Shown here: positions 56,509-64,000 of the stretch, piece by piece
How the letters are laid out: each line of letters begins with the position of its first letter
Numbering within the stretch: the first letter of the stretch is position 1
Assembly (NCBI RefSeq): GCF_003797125.1
Contig: NZ_RKKE01000001.1
Span: 1,085,891-1,149,890, forward strand
Origin: Shewanella frigidimarina
GTDB taxonomy: Bacteria; Pseudomonadota; Gammaproteobacteria; Enterobacterales; Shewanellaceae
DNA length: 64,000 bases
Reading direction: 5' to 3'
Made by a program: the position numbers and the translations under genes
The notes under the pieces: generated by a model
Told to the model about the DNA's origin: nothing
What the model saw: only the letters and a program-made list of their open reading frames with translations
Database searches by the model: none

Positions 56509-58215
56509 ATGTCTTCTACTAGCCTACATTTGGGATTATCAACACTTTTTATTCGCAAAGGTCTGCTTAGCGAAGAGCAGCTGTCGAGTGCGATTTCAGA
56601 ATCGAGAAAATCAAAACGTTCTTTAGTAAGTACGCTTGTGCTATCAAAAATTTTATCATCGCGCGAAATTTCAGAGTTATGTTATGAAGAGTATGGTACT
56701 CCTTTACTTGATTTAGCTGAATTCGATATACTCAGTATTCCAGAAGATATTCTAAATAAAAAACTGATTGAAAAGCATAAATGCTTGCCTTTATTTAAAC
56801 GCGGTAATCGCCTCTATATAGCGACATCAGATCCCACTAACATTGCAGCCCTTGAAGATTTTCAATTTAGTTTAGGTTTACATGCTGAAGCCATTTTAGT
56901 TGAGGATGACAAACTCCTAAAGGTACTAGAAAAAATAATCGAAGATGATATTTCTGGCCTAGACTTAGGTGGTGCAGATGAAGAAGCACTGGCCAATATG
57001 GAAGTTGCTGATAATGAAAGGCGTGACGAACCAAGCGGAGATAGCAGTGATGATGCTCCGATTGTTATTTATATTAATAAAATTCTTACCGATGCCATAC
57101 GTAAAGGCGCCTCAGACTTACATTTTGAACCCTATGAAAAGCGTTATCGGATTCGTTTTCGTATCGATGGTATTTTGCATGAAGTATCAGAACCACCGGT
57201 TAATTTATCAAATCGAATATCCGCTCGTTTAAAGGTAATGTCTAAACTCGATATTGCTGAGCGTCGAGTGCCACAAGATGGCCGCATTAAAATGAAACTG
57301 TCGCGAACCAAGTCAATCGATTTCCGTGTCAGTACCTTGCCTACAATTTGGGGCGAGAAGATTGTGATGCGTATATTGGACTCATCTTCCGCCCAACTAG
57401 GGATCGAAAAGCTCGGTTATGAAGATGACCAACGACTATTGTACGAAGAAATGCTCGCCAAACCTCAAGGTATGATCCTAGTGACTGGTCCCACTGGTTC
57501 TGGTAAAACAGTCTCCTTATATACTGGCCTCAATATTCTTAATACTGAAGAGCGTAATATCTCTACCGCTGAAGACCCTGTCGAAATTAACCTTGAAGGG
57601 GTTAATCAGGTTCACATTAATTTAAAAGCCGGTTTAACTTTCGCATCTGCACTACGCTCATTCTTACGTCAAGATCCTGATGTGGTGATGGTCGGTGAAA
57701 TCCGCGATTTAGAAACTGCCGAAATTGCTATTAAAGCTGCCCAAACCGGTCACTTAGTGTTATCGACACTGCATACAAACTCGGCAGCGGAAACCTTAAC
57801 TCGTTTAATCAATATGGGTGTACCAGGTTATAACATTGCTAGCTCAGTCAATTTAATTATTGCCCAACGACTTGCCAGGCGCCTATGCCCTGCATGTAAA
57901 CATGAAGAAGAAATTCCTGTTGCTGAGATGCAGCGCTTAGGCTTTAGTGAAGCTAATATCACCAAAGGTTTTACCGTATTCAAACCAATCGGTTGTGAGC
58001 TATGCTCAGGTGGTTATAAAGGCCGAGTCGGTATTTACGAAGTGATGAAAATGAGCGATGAAATAGCGCGTACAATTATGGAAGGCGGTAACTCACTCCA
58101 AATTGCCACCCTTGCCAAGCAGCAAGGTATGCGGGATTTACGTCAATCAGGATTGCTCAAAGTCATTCACGGCGTAACTAGCATCGCGGAAATTAACCGT
58201 GTAACCAGCTTTTAA
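56509..58215 (+). CDS. pilB: PilB, type IV pilus extension ATPase
   Basis: The ATG at 56509 follows GGAG; an in-frame TTG at 56488 is less likely. The 568-residue GspE-type ATPase has Walker [32 protein letters not shown] and the CPAC...CELC zinc motif. The N-domain is of MshEN type in length, but the cyclic-di-GMP residues are not kept: GLS and SLV replace the RLG and KLG of MshE. It powers pilus extension with PilC. Confidence 0.96.
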   Translation: MSSTSLHLGLSTLFIRKGLLSEEQLSSAISESRKSKRSLVSTLVLSKILSSREISELCYEEYGTPLLDLAEFDILSIPEDILNKKLIEKHKCLPLFKRGNRLYIATSDPTNIAALEDFQFSLGLHAEAILVEDDKLLKVLEKIIEDDISGLDLGGADEEALANMEVADNERRDEPSGDSSDDAPIVIYINKILTDAIRKGASDLHFEPYEKRYRIRFRIDGILHEVSEPPVNLSNRISARLKVMSKLDIAERRVPQDGRIKMKLSRTKSIDFRVSTLPTIWGEKIVMRILDSSSAQLGIEKLGYEDDQRLLYEEMLAKPQGMILVTGPTGSGKTVSLYTGLNILNTEERNISTAEDPVEINLEGVNQVHINLKAGLTFASALRSFLRQDPDVVMVGEIRDLETAEIAIKAAQTGHLVLSTLHTNSAAETLTRLINMGVPGYNIASSVNLIIAQRLARRLCPACKHEEEIPVAEMQRLGFSEANITKGFTVFKPIGCELCSGGYKGRVGIYEVMKMSDEIARTIMEGGNSLQIATLAKQQGMRDLRQSGLLKVIHGVTSIAEINRVTSF

Positions 58216-58323
58216 TTCAGCTATAGTCAAATCAATTATAGTAAATCTACTATTTAATTGATTATTCTCTATTAACAATAATGGGTTAACGTGGTGCAGC
58301 GAAAAAATAAAAGGATTGGTTAA

Positions 58324-59586
58324 ATGGCCACAATAACAGCAAGAAAAAAGCCAAAGGCGAAAAAAAAAATCAAACATCAACCTAAGGTATTCACCTATCA
58401 ATGGAAGGGTATTAACCGTGATGGACAACGCACCTCTGGTGAGTTGAAAGGATCTACTATTGCTGAAGTTCGCAGTGTATTAAAATCTCAGGGTGTAACC
58501 CCTAAAGCTGTACGCAAAAAATCTCCACCATTATTTAAGTCTGAAAAAAAGATAACGGCAATGGACATTGCTATGATCACTCGCCAAATAGCAACTATGC
58601 TTGCGGCTGGCGTTCCATTAGTAACCACTATTGAACTTCTTGGCCGCGGTCATGAGAAAGCCAAAGTACGCGAATTATTAGGTACGATTTTATCTGATGT
58701 TCAATCCGGCATTCCGCTTTCAGACGCATTAAGACCGCATAGACTATATTTCGATGATTTATATGTTGACTTAGTTGCAGCGGGTGAGCATTCCGGCTCT
58801 CTCGATGCAGTATTTGATCGTATAGCAACATATCGCGAAAAAGCTGAACAATTAAAATCTAAAATCAAAAAAGCCATGTTTTACCCAGCTGCTGTGGTTA
58901 TAGTTGCTATTGCTGTTACTGTTCTGCTTTTACTTTTTGTAGTACCACAATTTGAAGATATTTTTAAAGGATTTGGTGCTGAACTGCCTGCATTTACCCA
59001 AATTGTTGTAGGTCTTTCTAGAGGGTTACAAGCCTCCTGGTATTTTTTTGCTATAGCTATTGTTGTTAGTATTTGGCTATTCAAAAGGGCTCATCGAACC
59101 TCTCAGGCATTCCGTAATCGAATAGATGAAATGGTTTTAAAAATCCCAGCTATTGGGGATATTCTCCATAAAGCAGCTATGGCTCGTTTCGCACGCACTT
59201 TATCAACTACCTTTGCAGCAGGCGTACCATTAATAGATGGTTTAGAATCTGCAGCGGGTGCATCTGGTAACTATGTTTATCGTAGTGCGCTGTTGAAGGT
59301 TCGCCAAGAAGTGATGGCGGGTATGCAGATGAATGTAGCAATGCGCACGACCAAATTATTCCCTGATATGTTAATTCAAATGGTCATGATTGGCGAGGAA
59401 TCTGGCGGTTTGGATGAAATGCTCAATAAAGTAGCAAACATATATGAAATGCAAGTAGATGATGCTGTTGATGGACTATCGAGCCTAATTGAACCGATTA
59501 TGATGGTTGTTATTGGCACTGTTGTCGGTGGGTTGATTGTAGCAATGTACTTGCCAATTTTCCAAATGGGTAATATTGTCGGCTAA
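58324..59586 (+). CDS. pilC: PilC, type IV pilus inner-membrane platform protein
   Basis: This 420-residue type II secretion F-family protein starts with a very basic tail (about 20 residues, nine of them Lys), then the domain FTYQWKGINRDGQR. Two repeated domains and three hydrophobic segments (about 185-215, 235-260, 390-412) follow. It couples PilB to pilin assembly. It is the paralogue of MshG. Confidence 0.96.
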   Translation: MATITARKKPKAKKKIKHQPKVFTYQWKGINRDGQRTSGELKGSTIAEVRSVLKSQGVTPKAVRKKSPPLFKSEKKITAMDIAMITRQIATMLAAGVPLVTTIELLGRGHEKAKVRELLGTILSDVQSGIPLSDALRPHRLYFDDLYVDLVAAGEHSGSLDAVFDRIATYREKAEQLKSKIKKAMFYPAAVVIVAIAVTVLLLLFVVPQFEDIFKGFGAELPAFTQIVVGLSRGLQASWYFFAIAIVVSIWLFKRAHRTSQAFRNRIDEMVLKIPAIGDILHKAAMARFARTLSTTFAAGVPLIDGLESAAGASGNYVYRSALLKVRQEVMAGMQMNVAMRTTKLFPDMLIQMVMIGEESGGLDEMLNKVANIYEMQVDDAVDGLSSLIEPIMMVVIGTVVGGLIVAMYLPIFQMGNIVG

Positions 59587-59624
59587 GCAAGCATGATCAA
59601 GTTATCATAAGTATAAGAAGAATA

Positions 59625-60551
59625 ATGACTGAATTTATCTCAACTTTTATTGCCACAATGACTCAATACCCTTGGGTCTTTGTTGCGATTAGCTTTATTT
59701 TTGCTGCCACCATTGGCAGCTTTCTCAACGTCGTTATCCACCGTTTACCGGTGATGATGAAACGTGAATGGCAAAGTGAATGTAACTTTTATCTCAATGA
59801 ATATCATCCTGACATTGTCAAACAAGTAGGCAGTGAGCGTTTACAGAAAGCCATCGATCCCTTTCCTGAAAAATACAATCTGGTAGTGCCAGGCTCTGCA
59901 TGCCCTAAATGCAAGGCCAATATAAAGCCTTGGCATAATCTGCCAATATTAGGTTGGCTGATGCTTAAGGGTAAATGTGTCGATTGCAAAACCAGTATTT
60001 CAAGCCGCTATCCCATTATTGAACTCTTAACCGGCGTATTAATTGCCGCATTAGCATGGCATTTTGGCCCAACATGGCAATTTGTTTATGCCAGCATTCT
60101 AACGTTTGTGTTAGTGGCGTTAACAGGCATCGATTTAGATGAAATGCTATTACCGGACCAACTCACGTTACCGATCCTTTGGTTAGGATTAATCATTAAT
60201 CTTAAAGGCATTTATACCAGTCCGGAAGACGCGATTATCGGCGCAGCTGCAGGGTATTTAAGTTTGTGGTCGGTATTCTGGTTATTTAAATTAGTCACTG
60301 GCAAAGAAGGCATGGGTTACGGTGACTTTAAACTATTAGCCGTTTTCGGTGCCTGGTTAGGCTGGCAAATGTTACCTCTAATTATTCTATTATCTTCACT
60401 GGTAGGCGCGGTAGTGGGCATTACCATGATTATGGCTAAACAGCTCAACAAAGGTAACCCTATCCCCTTTGGTCCTTATATTGCTGCAGCAGGCTGGATA
60501 GCGTTAGTATGGGGACATGACATTCTCAATTGGTATCTTAGTACGTTATGA
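59625..60551 (+). CDS. pilD: PilD, prepilin peptidase and methyltransferase
   Basis: This 308-residue aspartic peptidase has the N-terminal cytoplasmic domain with two CxxC pairs (CPKC, CVDC), the first catalytic Asp in GIDLDEMLLPD and the second in GMGYGDFKLL, plus seven or eight helices. It removes the leader and N-methylates the new Phe on PilA, the MSHA pilins and probably type II secretion pseudopilins. Its stop overlaps the coaE start by four bases. Confidence 0.97.
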   Translation: MTEFISTFIATMTQYPWVFVAISFIFAATIGSFLNVVIHRLPVMMKREWQSECNFYLNEYHPDIVKQVGSERLQKAIDPFPEKYNLVVPGSACPKCKANIKPWHNLPILGWLMLKGKCVDCKTSISSRYPIIELLTGVLIAALAWHFGPTWQFVYASILTFVLVALTGIDLDEMLLPDQLTLPILWLGLIINLKGIYTSPEDAIIGAAAGYLSLWSVFWLFKLVTGKEGMGYGDFKLLAVFGAWLGWQMLPLIILLSSLVGAVVGITMIMAKQLNKGNPIPFGPYIAAAGWIALVWGHDILNWYLSTL

Positions 60552-61177
60552 GCTTAAACAAGTATGTTGTGGGTTTAACTGGCGGCATTGCCAGTGGCAA
60601 AACCACCGTGGCTAACTTATTTGCAGAATTTGGCATAGACTTAGTGGATGCCGATGTTATTGCCCGAGAAGTGGTCTCAATCGGCTCTGATGGATTAAAA
60701 GCAATAGCGCAACACTTTGGTCAGTCACTGCTATTAACCGATGGTAGCCTCGATAGAGCAGCTCTGCGGGCACAAGTATTCGATAATCCTCAACAACGCC
60801 TGTGGCTCAATAATTTACTCCATCCAATGATCCGCCAAAAGATGCTCGACCAAGTGCAAGCATCGACTTCTGCATATGTAATAATGGTAGTGCCCTTGCT
60901 ATTTGAGAATCATTTAGATAGTTTAGTTGATACTACTTTGGTTGTAGATATAGCACCAGAGTTACAGATTTCAAGGACGATGCAACGTGATGGTGTCAGT
61001 AAACAACAGGTAGAGCATATTCTGGCGAGTCAAATGACTCGAGAGCAACGACTCGCTAAAGCTGATAACATTATTGATAATCAAGGAGAATATGAGCTGT
61101 TGCGCAGTCAAGTACTCCGTCTGCACCAACAATACTTACAACAGGCTGCCGATTTAGAAACTAACGTCAATGACTGA
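60548..61177 (+). CDS. coaE: Dephospho-CoA kinase
   Basis: This 209-residue P-loop kinase has GLTGGIASGKTTV near the N-terminus and DADVIAREVV. It adds the final phosphate in CoA synthesis. The overlap with pilD and zapD fits the conserved pilD-coaE-zapD-yacG unit. Confidence 0.97.
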   Translation: MSLNKYVVGLTGGIASGKTTVANLFAEFGIDLVDADVIAREVVSIGSDGLKAIAQHFGQSLLLTDGSLDRAALRAQVFDNPQQRLWLNNLLHPMIRQKMLDQVQASTSAYVIMVVPLLFENHLDSLVDTTLVVDIAPELQISRTMQRDGVSKQQVEHILASQMTREQRLAKADNIIDNQGEYELLRSQVLRLHQQYLQQAADLETNVND

Positions 61178-61904
61178 ATTAATTTATGAACAACCATTAA
61201 ATGAAAAAATACGCAGTTATTTACGTATAGAAAACCTTGCCCTACAGTTGCAACAGCATGCCGAACAAGATAATCAACATCAATGTTTTAGTCCCTTATT
61301 TGCTCTTGCCGAACTAACTGAACGTTGTGATTATCGCACCGATATTTTAAAAGATATTGAAAAACAGATTCAGATAATTTCTCATTGGCGTACTCACTCA
61401 AATGTAGATAACGCTCAAGTGGATCAACTCACCCAAAAGCTAATCGCATTAAAATCGCCACTGCAAGCACAAGAAAGAATTGGCTGCAGCCTCAAACAAG
61501 ACAAATTTATCTCAGCCTTACGACAGCGTTTCAATATGACTGGAGCATACTGTAATTTTGACTTTCCTCAACTGCACTTTTGGCTTGGCAAAGACTGGCA
61601 ACATCGACAGCAAGATATTAAAAGTTGGCTTATTCAATACCAGCCTCTACTCGCCCCAATAGCATTACTTCTGGAACTCATTCGAACGACAGCAGATTTT
61701 GGTTTATACCAAGCTCCAGTGGGTTTCTATCAAGGCAACTCTGTACAACCGTTGTCATTAATTCGAGTGCAAATAAATTCCAATCAAAACTGCTACCCTA
61801 CCGTCAGCGGAAATCGAAATCGTTATGCAATTCATTTTGTAGATTTCGATTTACACCGTCATACCAGTGAAACTGTTCAGTTCTCACTAGCAACCTGCAC
61901 ATAA
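61170..61904 (+). CDS. zapD: ZapD, FtsZ-ring cross-linking protein
   Basis: The 244-residue product begins MTELIYEQPLNEKIRSYLRI and is alpha-helical in its first half and beta in the second, as for E. coli ZapD. It bundles FtsZ filaments at the division site. The start overlaps coaE by eight bases. Confidence 0.95.
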   Translation: MTELIYEQPLNEKIRSYLRIENLALQLQQHAEQDNQHQCFSPLFALAELTERCDYRTDILKDIEKQIQIISHWRTHSNVDNAQVDQLTQKLIALKSPLQAQERIGCSLKQDKFISALRQRFNMTGAYCNFDFPQLHFWLGKDWQHRQQDIKSWLIQYQPLLAPIALLLELIRTTADFGLYQAPVGFYQGNSVQPLSLIRVQINSNQNCYPTVSGNRNRYAIHFVDFDLHRHTSETVQFSLATCT

Positions 61905-61940
61905 ACACTTTAACATCACTAATAATATTAATAACCAAGA

Positions 61941-62159
61941 ATGATTATGCCTTTAACAATTGTAAACTGCCCAATTTGCAGTACCAAAGTTGAATGGAAA
62001 GACGAATCCCTATTTAAACCTTTTTGCAGTGAGCGCTGTAAACTGATCGATCTTGGCGACTGGGCCAGCGAGAAACATGCTATTCCGGTTAAGCACGATA
62101 TAGACCTAGATCTGTTGGATGATGCTGGTTTTGATGAAGGTGACTTCTTCAAACAATAA
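61941..62159 (+). CDS. yacG: YacG, zinc-binding DNA gyrase inhibitor
   Basis: This 72-residue protein has four zinc cysteines in [10 protein letters not shown] and [13 protein letters not shown]. An ATG six bases later is an alternative start and the ribosome binding site is weak for both. E. coli YacG binds the GyrB TOPRIM region and blocks DNA binding. It ends 23 bases before mutT. Confidence 0.95.
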   Translation: MIMPLTIVNCPICSTKVEWKDESLFKPFCSERCKLIDLGDWASEKHAIPVKHDIDLDLLDDAGFDEGDFFKQ

Positions 62160-62182
62160 GTTCAAATTATAAGGGGCAAAAC

Positions 62183-62578
62183 TTGCAAAAAAGAATACAT
62201 GTTGCTGTCGGTGTCATCATTAATCAAGATAAACACATTTTACTGGCTAAAAGGCTCGGACACCTTCATCAAGGAGGAAAGTGGGAATTCCCAGGCGGTA
62301 AGGTAGAAACAAATGAAACGGTTACTGAAGCGTTAATTAGAGAGCTCAAAGAGGAAGTTAATCTTGATGTATCTAATTCAACGCCCTTCATGGACATCAG
62401 TCATGATTATCCAGATAAACATGTCAGACTCGACATTCATTTAATTACTGAGTTTTCAAACCAAGCTAAAGGTATGGAGCAGCAACAAATTGAATGGGTG
62501 CAGATCGATAGAATTGCGGAATATGATTTCCCTGAAGCTAATAAACCTATCGTAGAAAAGATATTAGCTGAACTCTGA
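62183..62578 (+). CDS. mutT: MutT, 8-oxo-dGTP diphosphatase
   Basis: The start appears to be TTG at 62183, seven bases after AAGGGG; no in-frame ATG lies near. The 131-residue Nudix hydrolase has the box GGKVETNETVTEALIRELKE followed by EV. It clears oxidised guanine nucleotides and prevents A:T to C:G changes. A terminator follows. Confidence 0.95.
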   Translation: MQKRIHVAVGVIINQDKHILLAKRLGHLHQGGKWEFPGGKVETNETVTEALIRELKEEVNLDVSNSTPFMDISHDYPDKHVRLDIHLITEFSNQAKGMEQQQIEWVQIDRIAEYDFPEANKPIVEKILAEL

Positions 62579-62615
62579 TATTGCTCCTGTCTATCTAAAA
62601 ACGATTTGAAACAAT

Positions 62616-62659
62616 AAGTCCATTGCTAATAAGGTAATGGACTTAAACCTGTTTTTTTT
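62616..62659 (+). terminator. Terminator of the pilBCD-mutT region
   Basis: AAGTCCATT pairs exactly with AATGGACTT (loop of 11), followed after seven bases by eight T residues. It lies 37 bases past mutT. Confidence 0.75.
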
Positions 62660-62880
62660 CACAATCACAAATACTCCTTCTCTTTGAATACTCATTGCAT
62701 ATTAGTATGTATATTCATTTAGCCATAATTCATTGCCACGAATACCATATTATTTAATCAATTAAAAACTGAATCAAGATAAATGGTAATAGATCATAGC
62801 AATGACATGGGTCCAACAGCGGCTAAAATAGCAGTATAAAAATGATCTTCTTTTTGTTGACCACTTCAAATTAGAAATAA

Positions 62881-63628
62881 TACCATTTACATTAATTGAT
62901 CAGTATTGCCCACCGCCTAGAACATAATTGAATCACCCTTTCAGGTTTTGCAATAAAGCGATTCCATGCAATGGAGCACTGCTCAACAATATCGTCATAT
63001 CCACTAGAACAACGATTGACGAGTTCATTCTGACGAAGACATTGCCACACTTGTTCTATGGGGTTGAGTTCTGGGGAATAAGGGGGGAGAAGCTTAAGGA
63101 TACTAAGGTTATCAGAGTCTTCAGTCAGTTCTTGTTGATGCCAACCTGCGCCGTCCATGATGACCAGAGCATAGCGTCCAAATTCGGTAGCCTCTGAAAT
63201 TAATGTTAAATGCGCTGACATATACTCACTGTTGGCATGCGGGGTAATAATGGCCTCTATCACGCCAGTTGCCGGACACTCGCGCCCACTCTCAGACAAG
63301 CTTTGACGTTGTACACACTCTTTCAGACTTACTGTTGTTTCGCTGATAATTGAGCGGGTCTACCTGGATTATGTTTATAATCTAGGCCACTATGCCATGA
63401 GTTAAATAGTTAGTAACCCAACCATTTACAATGGTTCTACTGACCTTCAACATGTTGGCAATAGCAGTACGAGAATGACCTTCGGTAAAATGAAGTAAGG
63501 CGAGATAACGGATACGTTTACGAGCGTTTTTTTCAAATTTAATTAATGCTACAAGATTGGTATTATTCATAGATACTGAAATAAGAAAATGACGATTAAT
63601 TAGATCATATATTTACTGTAATTGGTAT
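62881..63628 (-). mobile_element. Decayed IS630-family insertion element
   Basis: The ends carry imperfect inverted repeats: ATACCATTTACATTAA at the left and the reverse complement ATACCAATTACAGTAAA at the right, inside TA dinucleotides, the target IS630 elements prefer. The interior encodes pieces of an IS630-type transposase with frameshifts and a missing middle. It is about 750 bases, shorter than a full element. Confidence 0.75.
62892..63570 (-). pseudogene. Broken IS630-type transposase
   Basis: The first part (63570 to 63382) is a helix-turn-helix domain with SRTAIANMLKVSRTIVNGWV. The frame then shifts: LDYKHNPGRPAQLS reads in another frame near 63390-63340, and a third frame gives ETTVSLKECVQRQSLSESGR and joins the C-terminal DDE part (RECPATGVIEA..., VIMDGAGWHQ, LPPYSPELNPIEQVWQ). 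The junction SESG-RECPATG lacks the middle with the first catalytic Asp, so the enzyme is dead even apart from the frameshifts. Confidence 0.85.
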
Positions 63629-63706
63629 AAGAGAGCGGTAGCCTTTTTGATGCCATCTATACAACAATGTGATGCAATCAACAATCAGCCCCTCAAAATA
63701 CAGACG

Positions 63707-63735
63707 TAAAAAAGCCCGCTACATAATAGCGGGCT
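63707..63735 (-). terminator. rRNA-type terminator, duplicate copy
   Basis: On the minus strand AGCCCGCTA-TTATG-TAGCGGGCT is followed by TTTTTTACG. The same unit recurs at 63855-63883. Confidence 0.85.
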
Positions 63736-63760
63736 GTTTCACGACTCTTTCAAGTCAATT

Positions 63761-63800
63761 AGGCGCCTGAAAATGACCTATTTCGCATGGGCATATCGTC
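63761..63800 (-). pseudogene. Fragment of a 5S rRNA gene (3' end only)
   Basis: The reverse complement reads CCCATGCGAAATAGGTCATTTTCAGGCGCC, matching the 3' 35-40 bases of the 5S gene at 63910 with a few changes. Upstream the match stops. Together with the flanking terminator copy it is a partial duplication. Confidence 0.75.
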
Positions 63801-63854
63801 CACACAAGCATTATGCTCATATTAACCAAACCGTAATTCAACAAATAACAGACG

Positions 63855-63883
63855 TAAAAAAGCCCGCTACATGATAGCGGGCT
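63855..63883 (-). terminator. Terminator of the rRNA operon
   Basis: AGCCCGCTA-TCATG-TAGCGGGCT then TTTTTTACG on the minus strand, 27 bases past the 5S rRNA end. Confidence 0.9.
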
Positions 63884-63909
63884 GTTTCACGACTCTTGCA
63901 AGTCAATTA

Positions 63910-64000
63910 GGCGCCTGGAAATGACCTACTCTCGCATGGGGAGACCCCACACTACCATCGGCGATACTGTGTTTCACTTCTGAGTTCGGAATGGGATCAG
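63910..64000 (-). rRNA. rrf: 5S ribosomal RNA (3' part, continues past the window)
   Basis: The reverse complement starts CTGATCCCATTCCGAACTCA and contains GAAGTGAAAC, CGCCGATGGTAGTGTGGGGT and CTCCCCATGCGAGAGTAGG, all conserved 5S rRNA segments. About 90 of some 115-120 bases are seen. The 5' end and the rest of the rRNA operon lie beyond position 64000. Confidence 0.95.

Overview
The window reads as a chromosomal segment of a marine gammaproteobacterium of the genus Shewanella. The evidence is the complete MSHA pilus locus with a csrD (mshH) gene beside it, the order rpmE - LysM genes - priA - argS - ftsN - hslVU, the pdhR-aceEF-lpdA cluster, and nadC - pilA - pilBCD - coaE - zapD - yacG - mutT. 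The genus is an inference from gene order and protein resemblance; no search was run.

Region 1 (1-17034, all minus strand) is the MSHA type IV pilus system: csrD/mshH, then mshI, mshI2, mshJ, mshK, mshL, mshM, mshN, mshE, mshG, mshF, mshB, mshA, a terminator, and mshC, mshD, mshO, mshP and the start of mshQ, which runs off the window. Most neighbours overlap by 4-34 bases. MshE carries a textbook cyclic-di-GMP-binding N-domain.

Region 2 (17035-29432) is mostly housekeeping: malic enzyme, ribosomal protein L31, two secreted FimV-like LysM proteins, PriA, ArgS, FtsN, the HslVU protease behind a clear sigma-32 promoter, a DUF971 protein and a small lipoprotein.

Region 3 (29433-31800) is an accessory island between two ordinary terminators. 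Two arms of a repeat, in opposite orientation, bracket a 293-residue orphan gene. Its ends look like those of an integron gene cassette: GTTATGA at the start and its exact reverse complement TCATAAC five bases after the stop. It is the least explained part of the window.

Region 4 (31801-53245) holds acnB, a hexitol-phosphatase-like HAD gene, a patatin/beta-barrel outer-membrane protein, a 1487-residue sensor with PAS, GGDEF and EAL domains, lpdA-aceF-aceE-pdhR with a perfect PdhR operator, ampE-ampD and nadC. Three copies of one MITE-like repeat lie directly behind the stop codons of hxpB, ampE and nadC, each in the same orientation relative to its gene.

Region 5 (53246-62660) is the type IV pilus cluster: pilA behind a sigma-54-type promoter with TGTC palindromes, a convergent O-oligosaccharyltransferase-like gene, pilB, pilC, pilD, then coaE, zapD, yacG and mutT.

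Region 6 (62661-64000) has a decayed IS630-type element, a duplicated rRNA terminator with a 5S fragment, and the 3' part of a 5S rRNA gene that continues past the window.

Two themes recur. The first is surface pili (MSHA and type IV) under cyclic-di-GMP influence. The second is small repeats and relic mobile DNA sitting at the 3' ends of conserved genes. No tRNA, CRISPR array or prophage was seen.
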